From contig JAHYJR010000003.1 in assembly GCA_019429005.1 (NCBI GenBank), positions 79,924 to 143,923 of the forward strand: a DNA stretch of 64,000 nucleotides. The letters run 5' to 3'. The position numbers and the translations under genes are program-made. Origin of the DNA: Nanobdellati archaeon (GTDB taxonomy: Archaea; EX4484-52; GLR71). Of this stretch, positions 1-8,505 are shown in pieces. How positions within the stretch are numbered: position 1 is the stretch's first letter; each line of letters starts with the position of its first letter. The notes under the pieces are model-generated. The model did not search any database, was not told the origin of the DNA, and saw only the letters and a program-made list of their open reading frames with translations.

Positions 1-1
1 A

Positions 2-364
2 TACATTATCGAAGCAAAAGAACAATTTTACAAAAAAGACAACCTAAAACATATTATAAATAACCCAAACAATCAAGAATCTCGTGAAATAATAGTTAAA
101 AACATCAAAGGTATAGGATATAAAGAAGCAAGTCATTTTCTTAGAAACACAGGACACGGAAAATCAATTTCAATCCTTGACAGACACATATTAAAGAACC
201 TGAAAGCAAGTTATGTGATAGATGAAATACCCAAAACAATAACTAAAAAAAGATACATTGAAATTGAAAATAAAATGTTAGAATTTGCTGAATATATATC
301 AATACCAATTGAAGAATTAGATCTATTGTTCTGGTCAAAGGAAACAGGAATAATATTCAAATAG
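2..364 (+). CDS. ogg: N-glycosylase/DNA lyase, OGG2-like (3' part)
   Basis: This is the C-terminal 120 residues of a gene that begins outside the window. It carries the helix-hairpin-helix/GPD signature of archaeal OGG2 enzymes: KGIGYKEASHFLRN with the expected catalytic lysine (residue 41 of the fragment), followed by ILDRHILKNL with the catalytic aspartate (residue 60). The family removes 8-oxoguanine from DNA and nicks the abasic site. The short C-terminal tail after the HhH-GPD core fits OGG2 rather than OGG1. It ends in TAG and overlaps the convergent methyltransferase gene by 8 bp. Confidence 0.85.
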   Translation, partial: YIIEAKEQFYKKDNLKHIINNPNNQESREIIVKNIKGIGYKEASHFLRNTGHGKSISILDRHILKNLKASYVIDEIPKTITKKRYIEIENKMLEFAEYISIPIEELDLLFWSKETGIIFK

Positions 365-995
365 ATTTTGAAAATTCACAAAAATAATTATCGTGAGACC
401 TTTTACTCAACCCACAAACAAGACCTGATTCAGAGATAACCCTATCAAGTTCCCCTTCTTTAAAAAGATGATAAAACCGTTCATAAACATTATTCCACAT
501 GACATTAACATCTTGTGATTTTTCATCCTTAAAACGCTCCTGTTCATACACCCATGCACTTACAAGACCACATCCATCAGATTTTAAAACAGTCTTTATT
601 TCTAACAAAGAATCAAGTCGTGCCTTATCACTTACCATATGATGAACTGCAGCAATAAAAAGCACATTATCAAATACATCAGACTTAAACGGAAGATTTA
701 ATGCATCACAACAAATTAAATTAATTGTCACATTTTCGCACTTAGCTTTCTCTTTTACAAGCTTTAAAAGAGCTAAAGAAATATCAACACCAACAACATA
801 AAGCCCTTTTTTTGCAGCATAAATAGAATTTCGGCCGTTACCACACGCAACATCTATTAATAACCCTTTATCCAAAACATTTATAAAATCAGAACAATCT
901 TTCCATATATAACCACGTGTAGCATCAAAATGCTCTGCGATAATATCATAAGTATCTTTAATATTATCACGTAATTGATTTTTAGATTGAACCAT
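357..995 (-). CDS. Trm9/ALKBH8-like SAM methyltransferase, probably acting on tRNA wobble uridine
   Basis: A 212-residue class I methyltransferase. Motif I is DVACGNGRN (residues 48-56), followed by an acidic loop (VVGVDIS). The early AEHFDATRGYIW segment, the IAAVHHM motif and the later SAWVYEQ segment resemble the Trm9/ALKBH8 family, which methylates the carboxymethyl group on wobble uridine of tRNA. Substrate assignment is by family resemblance only, and a generic UbiE-like methyltransferase cannot be excluded. It is convergent with the OGG2 gene and divergent from the MBF1 gene. The start ATG has AT-rich, TATA-like sequence upstream and no clear ribosome binding site. Confidence 0.7.
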   Translation of the reverse strand: MVQSKNQLRDNIKDTYDIIAEHFDATRGYIWKDCSDFINVLDKGLLIDVACGNGRNSIYAAKKGLYVVGVDISLALLKLVKEKAKCENVTINLICCDALNLPFKSDVFDNVLFIAAVHHMVSDKARLDSLLEIKTVLKSDGCGLVSAWVYEQERFKDEKSQDVNVMWNNVYERFYHLFKEGELDRVISESGLVCGLSKRSHDNYFCEFSKSI

Positions 996-1133
996 AATAC
1001 AGTTTTATACTAAATATCTTATTAAATCTACTCAAAAAACAAAAACCTTTTAAAGCTTTTAGACATATAATTTTACTAACAGATAAGAAACATAATCTTA
1101 TTCTATTAATTTTACACAATCAAGGGATTATAA

Positions 1134-1664
1134 ATGACACGATGTGAAATCTGCGGTAGTGCTGCAAAAATTAGAAAAGTAAATCTTGAAGGCGGGACTA
1201 TAGAAGCATGCTTTTACTGCGTACCACGTACAAAAGTTGAAAGCCGAACTAAATTCGTTAAACGAAAACAGTTTGAAAATACAATAAACCGACCAAGAAA
1301 GGCATTGATAGATAACTATGCATCTTTAATCAAGAGTGAAAGAGAGAAAAATAATCTCACTCAAAAAGAATTTGCTCATAAAGTCGAAGAACATGAATCA
1401 ATTATTGTAAAAATTGAACAAGGTACATTCAGACCAAATTTTGCAGTTGCTAGAAAAATTGAACAATTATTCAAAATAACTCTTGTTAAACAGCTTGAAG
1501 TCAAAAAAGAGTTCGTTAAAAGCAATTACAAAAAAGATAATTACAAACCTAAAAATAAACTGGACAATATAATACATACTGAAAACAAAAAAAGACCAGC
1601 ACATAGTATAGGTTGTACAATTGCAGATTATATTAAGATAAACAAAAAACAATCTAAATCTTAA
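1134..1664 (+). CDS. Archaeal MBF1 homologue (zinc ribbon plus HTH)
   Basis: A 176-residue protein with an N-terminal zinc ribbon (CEIC at 4-7, CFYC at 26-29) and a Cro/C1-type helix-turn-helix at about residues 64-115 (TQKEFAHKVEEHESIIVKIE). This order is diagnostic of archaeal multiprotein bridging factor 1. In eukaryotes MBF1 is a transcriptional coactivator; in archaea a ribosome-associated role has also been proposed. The tail after residue 120 is lysine-rich and probably disordered. Its last 11 bp overlap the convergent DUF457-like gene. Confidence 0.85.
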   Translation: MTRCEICGSAAKIRKVNLEGGTIEACFYCVPRTKVESRTKFVKRKQFENTINRPRKALIDNYASLIKSEREKNNLTQKEFAHKVEEHESIIVKIEQGTFRPNFAVARKIEQLFKITLVKQLEVKKEFVKSNYKKDNYKPKNKLDNIIHTENKKRPAHSIGCTIADYIKINKKQSKS

Positions 1665-2109
1665 TTTTATCTATTATAATATGCGATAAATAGCCCACAA
1701 AACCAAATAAACCAGGGCTTATATTTCTATTTAATATAAAAGCTATAGCAGATAATACAATCAAAAAAATAATGCTAGATGTAAACGTATGTGTAATACC
1801 TCTATGTTTTGGTTTTAAAAACAAAATTATTTTATCTGCTGACAAAAACCATACAAATAACATAAACAGCATAAGAGGGACATCATTTACAAGTGATACG
1901 ATAATATAAATTGAAAATAATATTATTATTAAATCCCTTAACGTTTTAAACGCTTTTGAATTCTTATGATCTATATCCGGAAACAAACTTCCAATAAAAA
2001 GACATAATGCTGATAAGAAAAGAATCCCTTTATTTGCTATTGGAAAAATCGCATATAAAGCAATAAAAAACAAAAATCCAAACAATAGATGTGTCTTATA
2101 ATTAGGCAT
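1654..2109 (-). CDS. Membrane-bound metal-dependent hydrolase-like protein (YdjM/DUF457)
   Basis: A 151-residue integral membrane protein with about four hydrophobic segments. It has the motifs of the YdjM/DUF457 family: an N-terminal NYKTHLLFG histidine, GSLFPDIDHKNS after the second helix, and HRGITHTF in the middle. Family members are annotated as membrane-bound metal-dependent hydrolases, with no firmly known substrate. I chose the ATG at 2109 rather than the TTG one codon earlier. It starts 6 nt after the stop of the small zinc-ribbon gene, so the two are probably cotranscribed. Confidence 0.8.
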   Translation of the reverse strand: MPNYKTHLLFGFLFFIALYAIFPIANKGILFLSALCLFIGSLFPDIDHKNSKAFKTLRDLIIILFSIYIIVSLVNDVPLMLFMLFVWFLSADKIILFLKPKHRGITHTFTSSIIFLIVLSAIAFILNRNISPGLFGFVGYLSHIIIDKIKI

Positions 2110-2115
2110 CAAAAA

Positions 2116-2298
2116 TCAACTGAAATATCCTGTAGCATGATTCTCTTTTCCACATTTTGGACAAACATAATCAAAAGTATATTTAATCTGACTTATCATT
2201 GAACCATCAACAACAAATATTTTTTCCATCTTTGGATTATCTAATCTAAATGTATTTCCGCATTTACATTTAATATACATCTGATTTTCAACACTCAT
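2116..2298 (-). CDS. Small zinc-ribbon protein
   Basis: A 60-residue protein with two metal-binding pairs, CKCG near the N-terminus and CPKCG near the C-terminus, separated by a stretch predicted to form beta strands. The ATG at 2298 lies about 27 nt downstream of an AT-only TATA-like stretch, consistent with a leaderless message, so it is preferred over the TTG at 2307. It is followed closely by the DUF457-like membrane gene. The function is unknown; it could bind nucleic acid or be a rubredoxin-like or rubrerythrin-type ribbon. Confidence 0.6.
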   Translation of the reverse strand: MSVENQMYIKCKCGNTFRLDNPKMEKIFVVDGSMISQIKYTFDYVCPKCGKENHATGYFS

Positions 2299-2344
2299 AA
2301 TAATCAATTAGTTTTTATTATATATATATATAGTATAGAAGAAA

Positions 2345-2359
2345 GCGGGCATAACCCGC
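2345..2359 (-). terminator. Probable terminator hairpin after the small-gene cluster
   Basis: GCGGG and CCCGC form a 5-bp all-GC stem around a 5-nt loop, followed on the minus strand by a pyrimidine run (TTTCTTCT). It lies 22 nt after the stop of the 35-residue gene and is strikingly GC-rich for this genome. Confidence 0.5.
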
Positions 2360-2381
2360 AAAAAAATATGAAAAAATGACT

Positions 2382-2489
2382 TTAATAAAGCCATTTCATT
2401 GCTCTTGAACCAGTATAAACTTTATTTTTTTTATGCTGTTTCAAAAGCTGTGTCCACATTAAAGTTGGTTCTTCTGTATTTATCACCAT
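2382..2489 (-). CDS. Small protein, 35 residues, unknown function
   Basis: A short reading frame with a strong ribosome binding site (GAGGTGAT), placing the ATG 6 nt after GGTG, the spacing used by confident genes in this window. It begins 5 nt after the stop of the 81-residue gene, so it looks translationally linked. The protein starts MVINTEEPTLMWTQ and ends SRAMKWLY; it is basic in the middle with no signal peptide or membrane segment. A GC-rich hairpin follows 22 nt after the stop. I do not recognise the family. Confidence 0.55.
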   Translation of the reverse strand: MVINTEEPTLMWTQLLKQHKKNKVYTGSRAMKWLY

Positions 2490-2494
2490 ACATA

Positions 2495-2740
2495 TCACCT
2501 CGAGATTAATTGTGTTATATATTCCTGTGCATATTGCTCTTTTCGATAAGTTCCAAATGCGTAAGGAAATAATTTTTCAAGCTCATCAATACGCAACCGT
2601 ACTTTAGTTTTAATATTATGCCATTTTTTCTGATCATCCATATTCATATCCCTAAATTCTTGTAACAAAATGCCTTTTGTAGAAAATCCTTCATTTCTTA
2701 ATTCATTTTTAATCATAGCCAATTCAATAGATGTTCTCAT
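2495..2740 (-). CDS. Small helical protein, 81 residues, unknown function
   Basis: The start ATG at 2740 follows GGGGGT with an 8-nt gap and sits 2 nt past the stop of the upstream 44-residue gene. The protein is charged and probably all-helical (MRTSIELAMIKNELRNEG at the start, a KTKVRLRIDELEKLF helix in the middle), without cysteines or membrane segments. An in-frame upstream ATG at 2755 is ignored because it has no ribosome binding site and overlaps the previous gene. I do not recognise the family; position and spacing suggest it belongs to a small-protein operon. Confidence 0.6.
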   Translation of the reverse strand: MRTSIELAMIKNELRNEGFSTKGILLQEFRDMNMDDQKKWHNIKTKVRLRIDELEKLFPYAFGTYRKEQYAQEYITQLISR

Positions 2741-2742
2741 AC

Positions 2743-2877
2743 TTAAAACCCCCATTTTTGTTTCATATGCATCTCATATCTTTTCTTTTTAAAATAAGGT
2801 ACAGAGCTCCATGCGGACTCAAACCCGATTCCATATTTGGAATTCATCAATATCATCTGATCATCACTTAATTGCAT
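2743..2877 (-). CDS. Small protein, 44 residues, unknown function
   Basis: ATG at 2877 lies 6 nt after a GAGGGG ribosome binding site. The product starts MQLSDDQMILMNSKYG, has an aromatic FESAWSSVPYF centre and a basic tail ending KQKWGF. The stop is only 2 nt from the start of the 81-residue gene. The good ribosome binding site, tight spacing and shared strand with two similar neighbours support a real gene. No family is recognised. Confidence 0.5.
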   Translation of the reverse strand: MQLSDDQMILMNSKYGIGFESAWSSVPYFKKKRYEMHMKQKWGF

Positions 2878-2959
2878 ATATATCCCCTCTTAAACGAAAA
2901 AAGGTGTATTGGTTCTTTTTATGGTATAAATCCCAAAGACCAAAAGCACCTGTTATCAT
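2864..2959 (-). CDS. Possible 31-residue leader gene of the small-protein cluster
   Basis: A short frame starting MITGAFGLWDLYHKKN, preceded by AGGTGG, but with a gap of only about 2 nt to the ATG, shorter than elsewhere. It overlaps the next gene by 14 nt. It could be a leader peptide for translational coupling or a chance frame. Confidence 0.25.
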   Translation of the reverse strand: MITGAFGLWDLYHKKNQYTFFRLRGDIYAIK

Positions 2960-3188
2960 ACCACCTGGATTGGTAGGTAAAATTAGATTAACATTCTGGA
3001 TATATACCCCTTCTGGATACAAATACTACCGGTTGGGCCGGTTAAGAATTAATTACAAAATCAAAAAAAAATCACCAGATAACACATTTTCAGATTTAAA
3101 CGGTTATTAATCAAATTTAAAGATAAAAATAAAATTATCTAATCACAATATGTCAAGATATTTAAACATTAATTCTAAAAAATACATT

Positions 3189-3917
3189 ATGACTGCAGAA
3201 AACATAATCTTTTACAGTATACTTGCTGCTGTGATTACAATAGGTTCGGCAGGAATATTCCTAAAATATAAAAAATGGACACAAAATAATCTTATATTTC
3301 TTATTTCGTTTGCTTCCGGTTTTCTCCTTTCTGCCGCATTCATACATCTTATTCCTGAAGCAATTGAACTTTCAGGAAATAACGCAATGCTTTTACTTTT
3401 AATTGGTTTTTCACTCATATATGTTCTTGAAAAAACAATCATAATACATTCCTGTGCTGAAGCAAGTGAAGAACACTGTGAAGTACATAGCATGAGTAAA
3501 GGTGCAATAATTGGATTATCTATCCATTCCATATTTGATGGTATTGCAATCGGTGCTGGCTTTGAAATTAGCCAAACTATAGGACTTATTGCTGCAATAG
3601 GTGTTATCATACATAAACTTCCAGAAGGCCTATCAATTATGAGCATCATGCTTGCCGCAAAATATGATGATAAGAAAGCGATGACAAATGTAATAGGAAT
3701 TGCACTTTGCACACCACTAGGTGCTATTCTCGCATATTTATTCTTACAAAATGTATCTCAAATATTTATAGGTTACGCACTTGCATTTTCAGCTGGAACA
3801 TTCATCTATATCGCGGCATCAGACCTAATCCCACAAACCCATGAATACAAAAGTATCAATACACTTTTGATGTTTGGATTAGGAATTATTGTTTTATGGG
3901 CAATTGTTGGGATTTAA
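3189..3917 (+). CDS. ZIP-family divalent metal transporter
   Basis: A 242-residue polytopic membrane protein with the two ZIP metal-site helices: HSIFDGIAIG (helix IV) and HKLPEGLS (helix V). ZIP proteins import zinc, iron or manganese; the substrate cannot be told here. A loop with CAEASEEHCEVH may bind metal. The ATG at 3189 lies about 25 nt after an ATTTAAAC TATA-like box, fitting a leaderless message, and is preferred over an in-frame ATG at 3150 that precedes the box. It stands alone as a single-gene unit. Confidence 0.9.
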   Translation: MTAENIIFYSILAAVITIGSAGIFLKYKKWTQNNLIFLISFASGFLLSAAFIHLIPEAIELSGNNAMLLLLIGFSLIYVLEKTIIIHSCAEASEEHCEVHSMSKGAIIGLSIHSIFDGIAIGAGFEISQTIGLIAAIGVIIHKLPEGLSIMSIMLAAKYDDKKAMTNVIGIALCTPLGAILAYLFLQNVSQIFIGYALAFSAGTFIYIAASDLIPQTHEYKSINTLLMFGLGIIVLWAIVGI

Positions 3918-4018
3918 GATAATTAAATCTAAAAATACAAACCTAAAAAACAAAATTTAATAATTCTTTAAAACATATACCCAAACAGACTTATAAAGAA
4001 CCGTATAAATACAATACT

Positions 4019-5191
4019 ATGTTTGATTTCATATTACCAAATTATCATGATGGAAGTATTATCAATTTGATGAGCTCAATCTCAAATAATTTTGAACAGA
4101 AACATGAATACAAAGAACTACCTTCACTGACATCTGAAGAATTAAAGAGATCTCATAATGTCATATTGCTTGTGATTGATGGTCTTGGTTATGAATTTCT
4201 TAAAAAACAAAAAGAATCATACCTATTCGAAAATCTTAGAACTAATATTACTTCAACATTCATATCAACAACAGCTTGTGCCAACACAGCATTTAATGTA
4301 GGTTATCCGCCGCAACAACACGGATTAACTGGTTGGGATATCAACTTAAAAGAGGTTGGTTCAATAACAACAATTTTGCCTTTTGTACCTTTATTTGGTA
4401 AAGAGTCTTTAGATAAATCCAATTTTAAAATGGAAGATATCATAGATATGCCGTCATTTCATAAGAATTTTAATGCTAAATGTTTTGCATTAATCAATAA
4501 AAAACTAGCATCAAGCCAATTTACAAAAAATACATATAAAGACATGAAAATAATTCCAACAGCATCATACACAGATACATTTACAAAATTAAAAAAAATA
4601 ATTAATACAAAATCAAACAAACGAAAATTTGTTCATGCATACATAAACGATTTTGATTCTTATTCACATAATTACGGAATAAATAGCAGAACTGTTAAAG
4701 AACTATTTTTAGATTTAGATAAAAAAATCAAAACATTTTCAAAACAAATTAAAGACACAAATACAAAACTAATTATTGTTGCCGACCATGGATTAATAGA
4801 TGTCGAGATAGATAAACAAATTTGGGTTGAAAACATAGAAGGTTTAAGTGAATGTTTAACAATACCTCTTACAGGCGAATCCCGTCTTAGATATTGTTTT
4901 GTACGCCCACATAAAGTAAAAGATTTTGAAAGGATTATGAAAACAAAACTTTCTAAATATTGTTGGTGTTACAAGGGCGAAGAATTAATTAAACAAAATT
5001 TATATGGACTTGGAAAACCAAATAAAAAAATATTTGACCGTGTTGGAGATTATGTTTTAATCATGAAAGATAATTATCTCTTAAACGATAAATTAGCCAA
5101 CTTCGAAAAACCAAAAAGATCTCTGAAATCACACCACGGTGGAGTCAGTCCCGACGAAATGCTTGTACCTTTAATTGTTTTAGATTGTTAA
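4019..5191 (+). CDS. Type I phosphodiesterase/nucleotide pyrophosphatase (alkaline phosphatase superfamily)
   Basis: 390 residues. Metal and nucleophile motifs follow the superfamily order: LLVIDGLGYE (Asp54), STTACANTAF with the nucleophilic threonine near residue 84-85, NDFDSYSHNYG (Asp211/Asp213, His217), VADHG (Asp256-His257), and HHGGVSPDEM near the C-terminus. The family hydrolyses phosphodiester or pyrophosphate bonds, and the GVSPDEM ending is typical of archaeal members. No signal peptide, so a cytoplasmic enzyme on a soluble nucleotide or phosphonate is likely. A TATA-like TTATAAAG lies about 25 nt before the ATG. Confidence 0.85.
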   Translation: MFDFILPNYHDGSIINLMSSISNNFEQKHEYKELPSLTSEELKRSHNVILLVIDGLGYEFLKKQKESYLFENLRTNITSTFISTTACANTAFNVGYPPQQHGLTGWDINLKEVGSITTILPFVPLFGKESLDKSNFKMEDIIDMPSFHKNFNAKCFALINKKLASSQFTKNTYKDMKIIPTASYTDTFTKLKKIINTKSNKRKFVHAYINDFDSYSHNYGINSRTVKELFLDLDKKIKTFSKQIKDTNTKLIIVADHGLIDVEIDKQIWVENIEGLSECLTIPLTGESRLRYCFVRPHKVKDFERIMKTKLSKYCWCYKGEELIKQNLYGLGKPNKKIFDRVGDYVLIMKDNYLLNDKLANFEKPKRSLKSHHGGVSPDEMLVPLIVLDC

Positions 5192-5323
5192 TATTTTATA
5201 TTTTTGAGATTAATAACTATTCAAAAATTAAATAAATACATAATATTAAATAAAAACAAAATATTCTTGAAAATTAAATCATATACCAAATATTTAATAA
5301 ATCCCATACACAAATTTAAAAAT

Positions 5324-5494
5324 ATGGATAATTTGAAACCAGGACAAATTATCGATATGAACGGCGAAGAAAACAGCTCTCTTTTTTATAAATTATTAAA
5401 AGATGTTATTAATCAGACTAATTTTGATGAGATACAGACAAAAGTAAATAATTATCTTAAAAAATATGAAGATGATTCAACACCAAATTCTTGA
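5324..5494 (+). CDS. Small acidic protein, 56 residues, unknown
   Basis: The ATG at 5324 lies about 27 nt after a TATTTAATAAAT box, so it is read as leaderless; an upstream in-frame ATG at 5204 would add 40 lysine/isoleucine-rich residues that look non-coding. The product (MDNLKPGQIIDMNGEE at the start) ends in an amphipathic helix with NYLKKYEDD. No family is recognised. Confidence 0.45.
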   Translation: MDNLKPGQIIDMNGEENSSLFYKLLKDVINQTNFDEIQTKVNNYLKKYEDDSTPNS

Positions 5495-5643
5495 GGTTCT
5501 AAATTATAAAGAATAAATATTTAATTCAAACAATATCTCATTTTAGATTCACTTTTCCTTAAATAAATAGAACTCAGATAAACCAAACAATTTATAAAGA
5601 AATATAGATATAATGAATATTCCACAAAAAATAAGTGATATCA

Positions 5644-6177
5644 ATGGTAAAAATAAAAGGACATGAAATTAATCCGGTACTTACTAAAGTAGCATTTAAT
5701 CGTAAAGCTTTACAATTCAAGAATGATCTAATTTCAATCTTAAAAGAAATTGGTGTTGATGAGTACGACATAAAAATACCTCTAGAAGCAATCGCAATAA
5801 AAAATGTAAAAGCATCTGCAACTTGGTATGTTGATAACCATAGAATGCATTATAGTTATAATTTACAAAATAAATTTGTAGATAACCTATATGTTGTATT
5901 GAAAGTTATACAACTTGAAACAAAACAGGTTCTTTCTAAAGAAAAAACAATTAACGAATTTGTTTCAGCATTCAAAGAAGACAAAGATGTTGATAAAAAA
6001 CGAATCGAAGCAAGGAAACATCTAGGCCTCGAACATGATGAAACTGATTTTAACGTAATAAATAAAAAATACAAAGACATGGCAAGAGTATTACATCCAG
6101 ATATGCCAACAGGAGATATCGAAAAATTCAAAGATTTAAATGAAGCACATAAAACTCTGAAACGTGAATTAAGTTAA
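5644..6177 (+). CDS. DnaJ-domain protein
   Basis: A 177-residue protein whose C-terminal 55 residues form a J domain, with the diagnostic HPD motif in RVLHPDMPTGD and a preceding helix II (KKYKDMARVL). The N-terminal 110 residues are of unknown type, with predicted beta strands. J-domain proteins stimulate Hsp70 ATPase; a C-terminal J domain on a unique partner domain suggests targeting of Hsp70 to a specific substrate. The start is the ATG at 5644, 4 nt after GTGAT; the GTG at 5635 is part of that ribosome binding site. Confidence 0.8.
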   Translation: MVKIKGHEINPVLTKVAFNRKALQFKNDLISILKEIGVDEYDIKIPLEAIAIKNVKASATWYVDNHRMHYSYNLQNKFVDNLYVVLKVIQLETKQVLSKEKTINEFVSAFKEDKDVDKKRIEARKHLGLEHDETDFNVINKKYKDMARVLHPDMPTGDIEKFKDLNEAHKTLKRELS

Positions 6178-6396
6178 AAACGTCTTTTCATTAATAGAAT
6201 ATAACAACCAATAATGAAAAGTCTTAATTTTTGGAATACATAAAACATAATTTTTGAAAGTATCCAAAATGGTATACAACCAAAGAGAATATCTTATAAA
6301 TTAAATATAACTTTTTTTGAAAAAATATAAAACATATGATACAAATAGTATCGGAAGTGATTCTTAGGGAACAACAAAAAAATAAAAGAAAATAAA

Positions 6397-6759
6397 ATGA
6401 ATGCAATTTATACAGCGTCAGATATAAATCTAAAAGATATAAAAGAACTTTTTAATTATAATATAATATCTTTTAAAAGAACAACAATCATATATAAAAT
6501 AGTCGAAAACAGCTACCTATTTATCTATAAATTAGGTTCTGTTATATTTTACAATGTAGATAAAAACACACAAGAGATGATAATTAAAAAAATTAAATCA
6601 AAAATAGATACAAAAAATATTATTGATACATATTTCTATGAGACCTATAACCTATATGAAGATAAATCCTTAAAATCAAATCATATAATAGAATTCAATA
6701 GCACAAATCTTAAGAACATAAACTTTGAAAATATCAATATATTAAGCATGATTCTTGCA
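6397..6759 (+). pseudogene. DUF155/RMND1-like protein, 3'-truncated
   Basis: The first ~120 codons match the layout of the DUF155 (YagE/RMND1/Sif2-Sif3) family: a strand-rich segment with YLFIYKLGSVIFYNVDKN and a C-terminal helix entering INFENINILSMILA. In the family that helix normally continues with a QSVALxxYE-like stretch and two membrane helices. Here it stops exactly at ILA and runs into sequence that codes, on the other strand, for ribosomal protein uL14. The frame continues to 6915, but the residues after 6759 are antisense to uL14 and meaningless. A broken gene or a misassembly. Confidence 0.6.
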
Positions 6760-7058
6760 ATTTTATCAACAGCAAGGAATCTTTCAACAACTTCTTTAGC
6801 AACAATACCTTTGATTTCTTTACCCCTTGGTTCAAGTGTATCTTGTAATAATATAGCTGTATTTTCTGCAAATTTTATCCTGATTCCATTAGATCTTCTA
6901 TATTCTGCTCTTTGAGTAACTATAACAGCTTTAACAATTTCATATGCAATTTTTTGGTTTCCTTTTTTTACAGCACAGACTACAACATCACCAACACCTG
7001 CTTTAGGTTGTCTTCCACGTACACCTCTATAACCTCTAACAGATATGATTTCTAGCAT
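6747..7058 (-). pseudogene. Ribosomal protein uL14 (L14), 5'-truncated fragment
   Basis: About 103 codons clearly match archaeal uL14: LEIISVRGYRGVRGRQPKAG, AGVGDVVVCAVKKG, EYRRSNGIRIKFAENTAIL and EPRGKEIKGIVAKEVVER. The normal N-terminal ~30 residues (up to the SGAK region) are absent, because homology starts at the junction near 7058. The C-terminus also lacks its stop, reading from KIARI into the neighbouring gene fragment near 6747. There is no internal stop or frameshift, so the insertion or misjoin is recent. The functional copy should lie in the ribosomal protein operon, outside this window. Confidence 0.85.
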
Positions 7059-7748
7059 TCCATCAGGAAATTTTGGAGATATGATGGGGACAATATTAAC
7101 AAAAGAAATGGGATTACCTATTAAAAAAATCATTTGTGGCGTGAATGAGAATACAGAATTTCCACATTTCATAAACACGGAAAAATATGTTGTTTCACAG
7201 TCAAAAAATACACCTTCATCTGCAATGGATGTTTCACACCCAAGTAATTTGGCAAGATTAATTGAATTTTATGGTGGCTATATGTTTGATGAGAAAGATC
7301 CACAAACAAATAATATTATAAAACAAGAAATAATTGATAAAATGCCAAATTTAGAAACAATGAAAAAAGATATATATTCAATTGGAATTACAAATCCTAA
7401 ACATTATGAAACCATGAAAAAAGTATTTTATAAATACAACATAATCCTAGATTCTCATGGTGCTGTCGGATGGGACGCTCTTGAATATTACTTAGAAAAT
7501 AAACATAACCAACTTTCAATAATTTATGAGACACAAAACCCTGAAAATTTCCAAACGCTGTTAAAAAAGCAATTGGAATCACACCAGAAATCCCTAATAG
7601 GATGAAAGAACAAACAAAATCAAATGAAATATTTAATTCAATCCATAGCAGTCCATATAAGACTGAACAGGGTTTAAAATTAAGTAATTCTCAAATAACT
7701 AAAGCTAAATCAAAGATTAAAGATTTGTTTATAACAGTAATTATTTGA
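7057..7748 (+). pseudogene. thrC: Threonine synthase, 5'-truncated and frameshifted
   Basis: Homology to threonine synthase starts at SIPSGNFGDMMGTILTKEMG, a conserved motif in the middle of the enzyme, right at the junction with the uL14 fragment. It continues through ENTEFPHFINT and SSAMDVSHPSNLARLIEFYG, then a DSHGAVGW segment. Near 7545-7550 the frame breaks; adding one A to the AAAA run restores EKFPNAVKKAIGITPEIP and a natural C-terminus ending at 7748. The whole N-terminal PLP-binding lysine region is missing, so this copy is dead. Confidence 0.8.
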
Positions 7749-7970
7749 GAAACAACTGATTTAATCTTTCCAGAATATATTAAAAGAATTCGTTAATTTT
7801 TATCAACAATTGCAACAGTTATTGGTTTTATAGAACCCTAAGCAATTAATTGTCTCATTATTTTTTTATTTGGATAAATCATAATAATAATTAACTTCAA
7901 TCATTAAAATAGTCTAAGTTTATAACCCAATTATCAAAAAAATATATACTTTAAACGTTAATATAAAATT

Positions 7971-8420
7971 ATGAAGATTAATTTTATTTATTCACAAGTC
8001 TATTTTAGAAGTCTCAATCAACACAAGTCTGTAAAAAGAACATGGGATGAAGTCAAAAAAATAGGTACACAATTTGAAATAAAATATAAAACTGAAATAA
8101 ATAAAATTATTGATATAATCCCAAAAGTCACAAAGAAACCTTGGAGAAAAGAAAATACAGACATATATATTATCGATTGGGTCGGTCCTAGTTTTTCTCA
8201 CCCCCTCACATTAAAAGTTAGAAATGACTTACTCCTTATGCTTGTAATATTAACTCATGAACTGTTACATGACTTTTACTTAAATGAAAAAGACATAGAA
8301 CACATCGAGGAAACAATCAACAAAAATGTTGAAAATGTATTTAAAGAATTAAATATTGATGTTAAAGAACAACTACATATTCTACAAAGTTTTCACGAGA
8401 AACGATTTGGAAAAAAATGA
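7971..8420 (+). CDS. Putative zinc metallopeptidase-like protein (HELLH)
   Basis: A 149-residue soluble protein with a zincin motif, THELLHDFYL, at about residues 92-101, followed about 10 residues later by EHIEETIN, which could supply a third ligand. This HExxH arrangement resembles small M48/WSS1/SprT-like peptidases, but nothing outside the motif is recognisable. The ATG lies about 10 nt after an ATATAAAATT box with further A/T blocks upstream, so a leaderless start is likely. It is followed by the convergent RuBisCO gene. Confidence 0.5.
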   Translation: MKINFIYSQVYFRSLNQHKSVKRTWDEVKKIGTQFEIKYKTEINKIIDIIPKVTKKPWRKENTDIYIIDWVGPSFSHPLTLKVRNDLLLMLVILTHELLHDFYLNEKDIEHIEETINKNVENVFKELNIDVKEQLHILQSFHEKRFGKK

Positions 8421-8505
8421 AAAAAATAACTGATCTGATTCATAAACAACCAAATCAAACCAGATTCAAAATAAAAAATCTCTAACTATTCTCAGTCTTC
8501 CCAAC

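Noticed and set aside
2811-3110. 99-codon open frame on the plus strand
   Set aside because: It has no ribosome binding site or family resemblance and lies opposite the cluster of minus-strand small genes that have good sites and spacing.
5635-5643. GTG start for the DnaJ-domain gene
   Set aside because: The GTG is part of the GTGAT ribosome binding site of the ATG at 5644.
6681-7178. uL14 as a functional ribosomal protein gene
   Set aside because: The first ~30 residues are replaced by antisense threonine synthase sequence and the stop codon is lost at the other junction.
7749-7970. Possible gene remnant on the minus strand (fragment reading GSIKPITVAIVDKN)
   Set aside because: It is too short, with stops on both sides and no recognisable family.
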